The position numbers and the translations under genes are program-made. 64,000 bases of DNA from Trichostrongylus colubriformis (Eukaryota; Nematoda; Chromadorea; Rhabditida; Trichostrongylidae). Location: positions 47,758,727-47,822,726 of the forward strand of contig OZ022259.1 of assembly GCA_963978905.1 (NCBI GenBank). The letters are read 5' to 3'. The notes under the pieces were generated by a model. It was not told where the DNA came from and searched no databases. It was given only the letters and a program-made list of their open reading frames with translations. How positions within the stretch are numbered: position 1 is the stretch's first letter; each line of letters opens with the position of its first letter. Shown one piece after another: positions 22,720 through 34,058 of the stretch.

Positions 22720-24523
22720 CTGGTATAGCAAGAGAACAGGGTGTTTGCCTCATCGTCGGATTCGAGTACCTGATTCTGCTGCGGGTACGGCGAAGAGCGG
22801 CGTTTGTGGGAACCAGAATGGTCCCTTACGGGAGAATGAAATTTGACCCGCTGCGGAGATTGTGAGCGTGAAGAATAACTTGAATGCGAGTCCCGGCGCG
22901 ACTGGTATCGAGAGCGAGACTGTGACTGAGATCTGTCACTACGAGATGAGTCACGATCACGGCGGTGTTCTCTAGGCGGACTGCGAGACTGATGACGATA
23001 AGGTGAACGATGACGATGCCTTTCATCGCTTCGTCTATCTTTTCTGGACTGCGACGTGTGTACTCTCTTTCAGAGCGCAATAGCTCGTGATGATCTTTTC
23101 TGCATGTGCGACAAGGAGGACAATTACACGAAGACGAGCGATGCCCTTCTCTTAGGCATTTCCAACAGAGTTCACGAGTGCGTACGAGGGTACGGCGTAC
23201 GACTACGGGCACATCTAACGGACAACGAGTTGAACGATGGTCTACGGCGTCGCAGAAACAGCATCGAGCAGAGCTAGACGAATATCGAGAGGTCGAAGGA
23301 GAGCGCGATGAATCTCGTTCGCGAATGGCCGAACTAACAGCGAGGCTATCGCGAAGAGTGGTGGAGTCTTCGTACTTCTCTTTCGACGAGATGATGAGGT
23401 CAAGCTTGCTCATAACCTGATTGAGGTCGAAGTCGGAGTTGGTCTGGAACTCGAGGTCGTGGAGCTTCTGCTGGATGTCCTGTGGGAACTTACTCTTGAC
23501 TAGGTCAAGAAGTGGTAGGACCGTACTGAAGTCTTCGTACCTACGTAGACCGTGAAGGATGCCAGAGATGCGGAACCAAGTGTTACGAAGATCTGAACCG
23601 ATGTTGCGAGCTACGGGGAGTTGCTGCAGTTATTTATGAAGGGTTGCACGATTCTTATAAGGACCATCGTACCTCCTCTTCAATGCAGCTACGAGTTGGT
23701 CATAATTGCATTCGTCGGGATCGAGATCTTGTAAGACCACCTGCGCTTCGCCTTTAAGTAATTTTTGAAGATATAGGAATTTGTAGACCGGAGGCGTATA
23801 CGGATTATTATGAACTGCTAGTTCGAATGTGCACCAGAACCTATGGAACTGCGTTATGTCGCGAGTGAACGGCTCCAAGGTGAGTTTCCCGAGCTGTACG
23901 GGAGGCATGGTAGATGCATAGGGTGGCCCGCCAATAGCTGGTAAGTATTGGGGCATATTATGTGAGAAGAAGTTGGGAGCGTCCGTCGGACGTTGCGGTA
24001 GCACGTGCGGACGTGTGTTGTGGCCTACGGGTGTGGTCGGAACTTGATGAACGTTGTCGCCTACGATGGTGACTCCCGGCTGTTGCTGTGGTTGTTCTTG
24101 AGCACCTACGTTGTGATCAGATGTATCTGAAAGCGACGACGGATATTTAATTTTCACGAGTTCTTTGGTTTCATCTAAGCGAGATGAAAGAGAAGTTGCT
24201 ATCGACTCCGCTGCAGCTACGGCAGCATCTACGCGATCTTTTTGATCGTAAGAATCACACGCGTCGACATCCTCGTCCTGAGCACTGGAGCTTCTGAATA
24301 CGTTTAGAAGGGCTTGACGCCTATCTGCAAGCGTGCGCAATGCTACGCGGACTTGTGAGAGGAGCGCCTCTATGGTGGCTTGACGTTCCTCAAGCTCTAC
24401 GCGTGTTACATCTGCAGGCGCGGCTATTGGTTGAAGTACGGATGCGGGTATCTTACCTCTGACCGTCTCCCAAGCCGTGACTGCTTTGGTCAGATTGGCC
24501 TTGAAAGTCGCAACAGTGGACAT
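22720..24523 (-). pseudogene. BEL/Pao gag (broken)
   Basis: The likely start is the ATG at 24523 (MSTVATFKANLTKAVTAWE), typical of BEL gag; the open frame extends further upstream without a convincing start. The capsid-like part runs to an in-frame TAA at 23630 and the same frame then continues. Zinc knuckles CCFCDAVDHRSTRC and CWKCLREGHRSSSC follow at about 23270-23130. The Arg/Ser-rich tail is reached only after a frame change near 23035. Confidence 0.85.
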
Positions 24524-26029
24524 GATAGACACTGGCAGGAGGTAGTAACTGCCGAACCCAAATCTAAAATTGCTACGATGATATGTTGTTGTGCCGCAGG
24601 GTGGCTCTGGCCAGTAGCCCTTCCCTACGGTGATGGAAGTTGATGTTGTACGACGGTGGCCGAACGCGAGTAAGACGAACGTTTCTACGAGGAAGTGCAC
24701 AATGGTGAAATGAATGTGACGACGATAGATGTATACGACGGCGAAGGAAGAAGGATAGGGACCGGGGGCTACATACAAATGACGATACGTGTTAACGAAC
24801 ACGTACGTATCATCGCCAAAGGTCACACACCCGACCCTCACAGGGGCTAGTGCTCGACTCTTTTATCCACCCGCGCGGAGTTAACTCAAGGCCCACGCAT
24901 TATAACACAACAGTGCCATAAGCGCTTGTCCCTACGGGCTTGTGCCACGCAAGACACCGTAGGTAAGGACCAGGGTCCCCCATGGATAACAGAGGAGGCC
25001 CCAATATGGCGAACGTATATGCAGGTTAACCCGTATTTGCTGTTGGGGTACATGTCCTAGCATTACCCTGCAGGGAGGCGAGCGCGAGCGGACTCGATCA
25101 CTAAGGCCTAACGTGGGTTTCCCCACGTTGAACCTCGGTCCGATGCACCATGTCGTGCCGGCACAGACGCTTGTGCCCCGCGATATCACAAATCTCACAG
25201 GGCTGTGCATCGGGGAGACCGGCGGGGTAGCGTCAGTGTCGGCGAGAGGGTGTCTACGGGGACTTACGCCACGCTCGCTCTCTCGCTCTGCCTACGCAGA
25301 ACGCTTGAAGGCCCTAGCTGCCCCTACGACGAGCTACACACTAAACGCCGGTCCTCCTGTGGAGGACTTTCCCTACATTAACACTATAGTACAACCTACG
25401 CCCATGACGCACAACCATGGACCTACGTTATGTTTTACGACAACGGACCGACCGGCCAACACAAGAACGGTAGCAATTTAACTTTCAGATATTCGGGCAT
25501 AGACACCTTATGTATATAAACACCATTTTGGATTAATCAGCCTTCATGTACTATGTACTGAGATCAATGAGCAATAATACATCGATAGCAATAAGTGCAA
25601 TGAGATACGTATTACGAAATGAATACATGAAAACATATTTTACGGACTTACGAGCAGGACCCAGTCGCTCACTCTTACGGGGGGACTGGCGGGGCTCCGC
25701 TCCCCTGCCGCTTCTCCATAAGCGGGTTTCGTCGACGTTGATTACGTAGTAAGACAGCACAGCGATAATAGGACGACGGCGGGAGTGGTCGTGAGAACGG
25801 CAACAATGGACCACTGGACCGGAGCACGCGTGGTAGACCGCAACTGACGGAAGCATGAGACTGACAGACTCCAGCTCCTTATAAAGGCGTTTTTTTCCCG
25901 CCACTACGTCCGGCCGGTAGATCGGGACCCGCGCGCCCAGGTGTGATCTACGATAAGTCGGACGGAAGTCACGACAAGACGATAGGCAGTATATGCCTCC
26001 AAATTGCAATACGTGATCATACGTTAACT
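24524..26029 (-). other. Upstream flank of BEL/Pao element, candidate 5' LTR/leader
   Basis: By position this should hold leader, primer-binding site and 5' LTR. A minus-strand TATA-like CTTTATAAGGAG lies near 25875. CTACG-rich composition continues to about 25450 and falls off after about 26000. LTR borders were not found. Confidence 0.35.
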
Positions 26030-29000
26030 TGAAAATGTGAGAAAGTGGAAGCTACTTAACAGCTTGAATGCAAGGCTTGTAACAGTACGTGTATAGGAGA
26101 AATAGGAAGGGCACTAGCTATTCGCGTGAAAGATTCGCGTAGCTGAGAAACGGTGTGGCAGTATAGGGACGCTTTTTCGCAGGGTTTTCCGCCGCAGATA
26201 TGCATCCTAGACCCCTAGCTTTAAAGTAAATGACATCGTTTAGGGATTCCTTATCACCCACATTACCTCTATCACTGTCTTTAAGGGTTTCGTCCTGGCG
26301 TTCGGGACAGAAATTTCACCGAAGAAAGCTTTATAATCATTCTGAATTTTTGCAAGGAAATCCACAAATGAATAGCCGCAGTGGGTGCTGTCAATTACAA
26401 ATGACTTTTTGCCTTTCGTATCTCAGTGCGGGATTTAGTAAGGGCAACCTGCAAGACAACGCACTCAAGACACAAATAAGCTCTACGAACGTTACTAACT
26501 GTTATTATGGGCTCAGGTTTACCACAACTGGTGAAATATTTGGTGGGTGTATTTTCTAACTACTGGATAGTTCGGAAGGGTTCTCGAACTGATGTCGAAA
26601 ACTAGAGGGCTTCAAGCCATCTTCAGGTTTCTGGAGAAGGCGCAGATGTTGAAGGCGAATATGTGAAATGTTTTGATAAAAAGAAGTTCCATTCAAAAAC
26701 CTTTTTGGCAAAGCAAGAACATCATCAACCTTTGCCTTTCCCCTTTCTTCAACGACTCTTAGCTTTTGAAAACCTTTGCTTTTACAGTTTCTCCGTCAGC
26801 TATGTGAGCTATGGATGACCACAACTTGCTGTTGCGTGAATGGTTGGCAGAACAAGGTAGACTCCAAATTCTTTTTTGTGAGGGGTAATGTTGTTGAATA
26901 TTTGGCTGACCATGAAGCCGATCGTGGATCACCATTGACGCGATATCCAGATGTTTGTCGTCATAAGCGCACTCTTTCTTGAATTTCGAATAATATAGAC
27001 TTATTCATTCGTTTAGAGCAGAGACTAATCGCCTGTGCAGAAGGGAAGGCAAACATCTATGGCCATCACATTTCGGCCGTTGACCGTTTGTGGATGATGT
27101 ATCAACTATTGATGTCAGGAATGAACCGTAGCAGGAAGGAAGGAAGGAAGGAAGGGGAGCAGGAGTTTCCTGGCCAACAAATGGCTTGGTTGTAAAAACA
27201 ACAGCACGCTTGGCCTTGCTATTAAAGCGAGAGGAAAGTACTTCGATTCGAATTATCGTAATCAGTGGGTTACCCCATCCAGAGAGTGGGAGCCTTTTTG
27301 AAGAACTCAGACGACGCTTGGACTAACGAATGCTATAATGAGTAACTATGTGATAATCGGACAGCGTTAGATCTGATCTACAGAGAAGGTGAAGTCGAAC
27401 TTTTCAGAATGACTTCTCCACTTCTCATACGTGATTTTTGCAATCTAGAGACTTGCACATAGAAGACTTTCAAGCTGACCATTTTGATTCATGACGCACC
27501 ACAACATTACTGTGGGTGCAGTCAAATCTCACTCTTCTAGTTTTCGCTGAGTCCGTATAGACCGTGCCCTCCCTTTTCGTAATATACAACATAAAGTAGA
27601 TGTACATGCTCTACGCCCTCAAAGCTTCTATCTCCATCTCAAGCACTGGAACCATTCCTCGCACCGCCACAGAGACTTGGGCTTAGCGCCCTTTTCGTGC
27701 GAAGTCGCACATGTTTCGACTGAATACCTTTCATAAAACTGGCAGTGAATATCTCAATTGAAATGCTAGAAGACGTTCAATAGTAGGCATCCACTCATTC
27801 TGACAGCTATCAAAGTTCAAAAAGTTTGAAGTTTCATTAACATGAAAAAAGACACAAAATAAGCAACAGCCTACCTAATATCACGAGCAATCCAGCTGAG
27901 TTGGAAGACGGTACGAGTAGAAGGGTACTCTTCGACATTTCCACTGTGATGAAATGTTGAAGCATTTTTGAGGTCTTTTCATAGGCGCACCGGTGCCATT
28001 AGCGTAAATAAGCAGTGTACAGCAGTATAGAGGATGCTGAAATTTGAAGATAACTCACTAAAAAAATGAAGTTTGCGCGCAATATGGTCGATCATCAATT
28101 GAACATGTTAATGTAAGCGCAAAAAAGTCGGAGCCTTGCCTGAGGGTAAAAGGAAGGGAATCTTTGCAGCTTACACCGAGAAGCTGTTGACCTACTAATC
28201 GAAATTCGACATCTTATAGGTCGTAGAAGTCGTCGCATCGAGAAGAATCCTTCCCTGCTAATTCTTTCCCATTTTATTCACTTTTAACCAAGGTATGGGT
28301 ATGGGTAACCAAGGTAGGGCGACGGTTTATCCCGTTTAATCCGTCACCAAAAGCGTGAGCGGTATTGTATCTCCTCTGAATTACACAGTTGAACACAGAA
28401 GATACGCCCAAATCAGTTAAAAACAACGACAGATGGTGTGGTGGAGTTTCTGGAAGGATATCTAGTCCACATGAACGATACGGTGTTCAAGACCACCGTG
28501 AAAGTTGAGAGAGTTCATATGGTACGCGAGACGGAATGCTGTAATCAGCAATAATCATGCTAACTTTCCTTTCATATCAACAAGCAATAATATGAAATGC
28601 CCAGGGGGTAAATCGATGTTGAAGTTTGTCAGTAATGTACTTAACTGTTTTGGCCGGAAACGTGCCCATTGTTCGAAGCTGTAAGGTTACCGTATGGATT
28701 GGGTGGGGCCTGTGCCTTCGAAAAGAACCTAGTAGTACAACCCACCTAACGGAAAACACTTCAGGCTTTTCCAGTGTGTACACCCATATCAGAACCCGTC
28801 CAACAGCTGTTCATACTGACCTCTCGTCCTGATTGTTCAGGGAATTTGCATTGTTTTATTTGCCCATGCAATGAGAAAAATTGTGCAACACAATGCGAAA
28901 GTGTTGCACAATTTTGCGAAATCTGCGCCAAGGGGCGGGTCTTTGGCGAGTTATGCTCTGGGGAAGGCATTCTTTTCATACTGATGTGACCGGTTGCGTG

Positions 29001-29712
29001 GCAGTTTCGGATATCGTCTTTTCTCCGCTTTATTCTTCAGGAAGAGTAGGAAAATATCTCGAGAGATTTGGAATGGTTCAATGCAATCTTCCTCGTACAT
29101 TCTTTATGGTGCTAACATAGCCGCGGTGTCGAAAGGTGAGAGACAGGCTATCTATTTAGGCTTTCCGTTTGCTAGGGAGCGGCCACTTTTTTCACCAGTG
29201 TGAGTTATCTACACCGCAGACTTTCCCAACGACGTTGCAGTAATTCTAATGATTCTCGAACAGCTTTGTAGGTATCCATTTTCAAAATGCCGTAGCAATA
29301 ACGGTCCACTATGCCTGCGAAATATCGTACTCTCAGTAAACAAATGTGTCATTCGCTATGCTATGGCAAAGCACTTGAAATTTGTGGAGGTGGGAGCCAT
29401 TCCAAAGTTACGTTGAAAGTGCAATGCCTCTTATCGGATGACTCAGTGCAAAATCGATTCATAGCCCTTTTGATCGGAGCAGAGAGGCAGATCGGCATAC
29501 CAGTCGTCATTATACCTCTTCGTACTGCGCTCTACATCATCGAATGGTGTAAAGTGTACTGTGTCGAAAACCAAGATTCTCCTTCACACCGTTAGCCCTC
29601 ACTTCGTGTTCTATTAAGTATCCACAAAAATTGTAACGGGAGCATTCTGACGATAAAAGCTAACTCTGAACAAAAATCTTCGAGTAGAAAAAAATTGCCA
29701 TTCCATTCTTTA
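26030..29712. other. Intergenic region, no gene recognised
   Basis: About 3.7 kb. Only a short GGAA simple repeat (27131-27157) and a small hairpin (about 28868-28915, AAATTGTGCAACAC mirrored) stand out. A terminal IDE exon could hide here but none was recognised. Confidence 0.35.
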
Positions 29713-30754
29713 TATTGGGTCATTCCATAAGTAATGTCGTTTTTTTCAGGCATAAATTTTTCCTATGAAATAACAACTTTTTGCAGCATGTCAGATATCA
29801 TTTGAAAGAGGTTTTCCTGCTCAACGAAATGACATGTTTAGTTTTTTTGTTCGTCATAATGGAGACGATCTTCAGGCTGGCGAAGAGGTAGGTCCAGCCG
29901 GCAAAAATTGGCCAAACCGGCAATCAACTGAAACACTATGATTCACTTTAGAAAAATCAACCAGTCATGTGTCGCGTACTTAGTCCTGACCTCTTCTACA
30001 ATTTCCAATATTTAGTTGATCAGTTGTTGATCAAGAAGCCCTGTCGTTCTTTTTCTAAAATCTTTTTTCGAAAGCACCCACACTTATTCAAAATAAAAGT
30101 TTTTCTTTCAAACTCCTTGCTTAGATTTGTTTCAAGAACCATTTTGAGAAACTTTTCCTCCTACATCGAAAACATCCTTCTAGTTTGTTTCAGGTGTGAT
30201 TCAGAGAGTTTTAATACCATGTGATAGGGGTCCAGTTGACATCTTTCACAATTTTTTTTCATGAGAAAGTTAAGGAATCCGGTCAGTGGTATTCTCCTGT
30301 TCCTACACACCACCTGTTCTTAATATTTCACCACTCTTTCGACTGATTGGTTGAGAAAATTTTCTTGTCTTGGTTCGAAGAATTTGGCTACACCGAGTTG
30401 TGGCGGAAAAACTAAATGTTGAAAAAGAGTGACGTGACTTTCTAAGCAACCGACTGGTGGAACTTGCAGGAGAGGTCGGGTCTAAGTGGGGAACACATGA
30501 CTGGTTAGTTTTCGTCTAGTAATATAGAGCGTTTTAATTGATTGCCGGTTTGGCCAATTTTTGTCTGCTGGACCTACCTTTTCGCCAGCCTAAATATCGG
30601 CGCCATTCCATCAAACCCAAAAACTAAACATATCACTTTGTAGAGCAGAAAATTTTCTTCCGAATGATATATGACGTGCTGCAAAAACTTGTGATTTTAT
30701 GGCAAAAATTTTCACTTGAAAAAAAAACGACACTACTTATGGAATGACCCAATA
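29713..30754. mobile_element. Mariner-type element with long inverted repeats
   Basis: TA-flanked with ends TTGGGTCATTCCATAAGTAA and its complement. Arms of about 280 bp mirror each other (GTAGGTCCAGCCGGCAAAAA on the left against its complement near 30575) around about 470 bp of unique centre. No transposase frame was recognised. Confidence 0.8.
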
Positions 30755-30968
30755 GTAGCGGGTTGTACACATCACTCTTCGATAAAAGATTAGACTACAT
30801 TGAAGGTGGTTCATTAGAGCAATTTATAGTGATTGAAGGAACATCTACCAACTCGATTTGCATGCTCCTTCCCACATCAATTTATCCTTCTTCAAGTAGT
30901 TATTTCTTTGTGTGCAGTGCACTTACTGTCTGGATTTCAAACCCCATCCTTTCTCAGTCTACTTTGAC

Positions 30969-31519
30969 TATTGGGTTGGGGAATAAGTCCCCGCCGTTTT
31001 TTTCAACCCCATTTTTCACATTGTTCCCTTCATCTTTCGACAAAGCTCATATTTGTGTTCGGTAGAGATTTTTTTGCTCTACAAAATGCTTATATCTGTT
31101 TTTCGATACTTCCGATTGCCTGATATTTATGAGGTTTGGAAACGAACTAAGCTGAAGGCAAGAAATTGGCTTTTGCGCACCTCATCTTTCCCGTCTGCCA
31201 TCAAGACCAAAAAATGTATGTGTATATGTTTCGATAGAGCTGAAAAAGCTCTATCGAAACATATACACATACATTTTTTGGTCTTGATGGCAGACGGGAA
31301 AGATGAGGTGCGCAAAAGCCAATTTCTTGCCTTCAGCTTAGTTCGTTTCCAAACCTCATAAATATCAGGCAATCGGAAGTATCGAAAAACAGATATAAGC
31401 ATTTTGTAGAGCAAAAAAATCTCTACCGAACACATATATGAACTTTGTCGAAAGATGAAGGGAACAATGCGAAAAACGGGGTTGAAAAAAACGGCGGGGA
31501 CTTATTCCCCAACCCAATA
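30969..31519. mobile_element. 551-bp nearly perfect palindromic element
   Basis: Ends TATTGGGTTGGGGAATAAGT and its complement. The two arms (about 275 bp each) meet at 31244 with only a few unpaired bases (AGCTGAAAAAGCT centre), with few mismatches. Because of the symmetry, a 102-aa open frame appears on both strands with nearly the same sequence; it is not a gene. A longer, diverged relative lies at 46894-47604. Confidence 0.9.
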
Positions 31520-31843
31520 GTATATTGGTTATGTAGTCGCCATTTTCTGCTAATATTGCGCTTCAAGAGGGTAGCTTGCTGCACTTTACCAACGTCCTAA
31601 TATGGCTGCTCCTTTTTCTACTCGCTGTACCCCGCATACATTCTACATTCGTAGGCTAAGACGATCTAGACGGCCACACTTGAAAGACCACCTTCCGCAA
31701 CAATCATGTAATAGAGCGTGCGTAGCTTGGTGCGTTAGCCCTTAGTATATCACCAAACCAGTAAGGTACCAGTAAGGTTACTCTCGTTGAAGCGCAATGG
31801 TAGCGGCGCAGGACATCTCCCGCCGTCGCGCGCGCGGTGGTTG

Positions 31844-31851
31844 TGACGTCA
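31844..31851. promoter_or_regulatory. CRE-like palindrome TGACGTCA
   Basis: A perfect 8-bp CREB/ATF consensus in a locally CG-rich stretch (31795-31895). No gene start was found beside it, so function is speculative. Confidence 0.2.
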
Positions 31852-31969
31852 TCCAGTACGCGCCGCTTGCGCGCACTGGTGAGTTCATCCGTGGAGCCTT
31901 TTTACAGGGTGTAGTGACAAGAGGGAGTGGTCGTTACAGATTCTGCCTACGCTGCGTCGCAATCTTAGC

Positions 31970-32096
31970 CCACATTCATACGCTGCGCCGGCAGGCGTAG
32001 CTGTCTTTACAGGCAGCGAGGCAGGGTGGCATAGGCGGAAACGCAGAGACATACAGCCACGCTTTGCCGCCGGCACCGCAGACTATGAAGGCGGTT
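31970..32096. mobile_element. GC-rich palindromic MITE copy
   Basis: CATTCATACGCTGCGCCGGC opens it and GCCGGCACCGCAGACTATGA closes it; same family as 34261, 49732, 53230 and 59071. Confidence 0.6.
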
Positions 32097-32782
32097 TCAG
32101 AAAATGACGAGCGCGCGGCATTTTTGCTACGGGCGTGGTGAGGAGCCATAGCCGAGAATTGCGCGGCGCGACATCCCGTCTGCTCTTCCTGCAATACAGC
32201 CGAAGAGCACAGTCCTGGCACTTCATTACGTAAGGTACTCCTCCTCCACCATCCTTTTTTCAGAAGGCTGATTTATAGTCCCCGCATGTGATTCTTTTCT
32301 TACGAAATATACGCGCTCCTTCTGGCACATCACGGCACGGGGCATAATTAGAACTGCGTTCATAGTTTCGAACTTTAGAATCGCGTAAGTTGAAAAATTG
32401 CGATTGCTTTTACTGATTGGACGGATGAAGTAGTCAATTTGTAATTTCCATAGATAGCTCGCAATCAGAGGATGGAGTCGAAGTTTTTTCGAGCTGGAGT
32501 TTCTTACGCTCATGATCGATGCGTATCCAGTTATGGGTCCTCTTATTCTCCAGTGAAGGAGTGCTGTGTATAAGCGCTTAGTATGAACCAGCTGATGTAA
32601 CCCCACATCATGTTTTTTGAAGCTGTTGCTCCCGTTCCTATTGCGTTGTTGCTAATCCTGACTATTCAACTGTTTTTTTGCGACATTCGTAGGGCTGTCA
32701 GATTGGCTTCCTTGCACCCACCCTTCATTTAACTTTAATGTCATCTCTCGCGAGGTATCCAACGACCTCACACATAAAGAAG

Positions 32783-33293
32783 TTAAAGGCACTATTCGCG
32801 ATAATTTGACTATTTTGGTTCCATCCGTGAGTAGATAGCCTCTTCCGCAACTGGAAATGGTGTACATTTGCCGAGGCGTTGGGATAATTAGTAAGCGTGT
32901 ACAGAGCCCATACATAAGATGGCGCCCACCGTCTTAAGATGGCCGACACCTGCCATCGATTTGACCGGCCGAGCAAAAGTGGCAACTACTCGGCAAAAAA
33001 GGCTTGTTATCGATTGTGACGAGTAGGATTGACGAAATTCTAGTAGTAAGGGTAACTTTCCCAGGCAAGGAAGGCAGTATCGATGGATTTTTGGGAATAA
33101 CATCAAGGGGAAATATTCGCAAACACCTACTGTGGTGCCGTGATCTTGTCCACGCAAAAGACGGAAAGGCTTCATTTCCTGGGTTTGTGAAGGTTATCTC
33201 CAATTCTTCCTCCACTTTTGGGTACCTCAACATCCTCAGAATCTTCACTGAATGCGTTGATCGACGAAAATTATCGTGAATTGTGCCTTTAAA
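32783..33293. mobile_element. TTAAAGGCAC-ended MITE
   Basis: Left end TTAAAGGCACTATTCGCGAT, right end the complement of TTTAAAGGCACAATTCACGA. Open frames on both strands inside it (for example 33004-33279) are taken as non-coding. Relatives: 36768-37229 and 57873-58365. Confidence 0.65.
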
Positions 33294-33366
33294 TTTACAT
33301 CGTTCTTTGTCCGTGTATAGTTTTATTTAAAGGCACATCTCACGATAATCAGATCAGTGGCTTACT

Positions 33367-33987
33367 TTCTTGGGGCAAATAGGTCCTTGGATAACTGCTC
33401 ACGCTGCACCTTTGTTGCGGCTGCACGATACACCCTTACGGTGTTGTGTCTACCTGAACACAACCGAGCCACGCCCACCCAACGAAATCACATCTATCTA
33501 ATTTGGCACCCACGTGGAGAAGGACCTGTAATAAGAGAGGATAATTTAATGAAACAGCCATTTCGATGATGAAAGCAGCTTCCATATTGGAATTGTTTGT
33601 CTAAGGCCAGGTGTGATTGGGTTGGCTCGGTTATGTTTGAAGACACCGGAAGGGGTAAATTTCGATAGATTGTGGAATACGAAAGTACCGGTTCTCAGCA
33701 ATATAAGAGTAGAGAATGAACGACAGAAAAGTGCGAAAAACCGAGGAATAGGAACCCGAAAATCCCCTTTCTCTCTCTCGTCCTCTGCGTCACTAGCCGG
33801 AGTGGACTGAAGACAGGCCAGAGGCTGAACCAGCCGGCCGCCATTGTTGTCCCGCCCCTCCACGGCGGATCGCGCGGCCCCCTACTGGTACCTTTAAATA
33901 GGCACAACACCGTGAGGGTGTACCGTGCAGCCGCAACGAGATGCAGCGTGAGCAGTTATCCAGGGACCTGCTTGCCCCGAAAAAATA
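33367..33987. mobile_element. Inverted-repeat element just upstream of rop-1
   Basis: Arms 33367-33452 and 33900-33987 mirror each other (GGATAACTGCTCACGCTGCA against its complement). The centre includes a CT-rich segment also seen near 46200-46320. It ends only about 70 bp before the rop-1 splice-leader acceptor, so it is the proximal upstream region of that gene. Confidence 0.6.
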
Positions 33988-34045
33988 AACCCTTTGAACG
34001 TGGTCGAATTTTGTGCGTAAAGCTCTTTGCTGTATTTAAAATTGC

Positions 34046-34056
34046 TCATACTTCAG
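34046..34056 (+). promoter_or_regulatory. Probable spliced-leader acceptor of rop-1
   Basis: CATACTTCAG is followed two bases later by the ATG of rop-1. No upstream coding exon in phase is seen. In nematodes this arrangement usually marks trans-splicing; a cis-spliced 5'UTR intron is the alternative. Confidence 0.55.
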
Positions 34057-34058
34057 GA

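Larger units (their letters stand above)
18738..24523 (-). mobile_element. Degenerate BEL/Pao LTR-retrotransposon (internal region)
   Basis: The minus-strand order gag - aspartic protease - reverse transcriptase - RNase H - integrase is that of BEL/Pao. Breaks seen: an in-frame TAA in gag (23630-23632), a frameshift near 23035, a frame change between protease segments near 22477, a break between RT and RNase H near 21000-21029, a break inside integrase near 19510-19533, and another at a ten-T run (19305-19314). It cannot make an intact polyprotein. The segment is rich in CTACG words compared with its AT-rich flanks, which marks its extent. Confidence 0.93.

Noticed and set aside
28430..28555. 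Open stretch EFLEGYLVHMNDTVFK as a terminal IDE exon
   Set aside because: Its phase does not fit the donor at 14735 and it does not resemble the IDE C-terminus.
31053..31435. Two 102-aa open frames, one on each strand, with nearly the same protein
   Set aside because: They are the two arms of one palindrome read in opposite directions; no family similarity or splice context.
33004..33279. Open frames on both strands (plus 33004-33279, minus 32934-33248)
   Set aside because: Both lie within a MITE with TTAAAGGCAC ends; no recognised domain.
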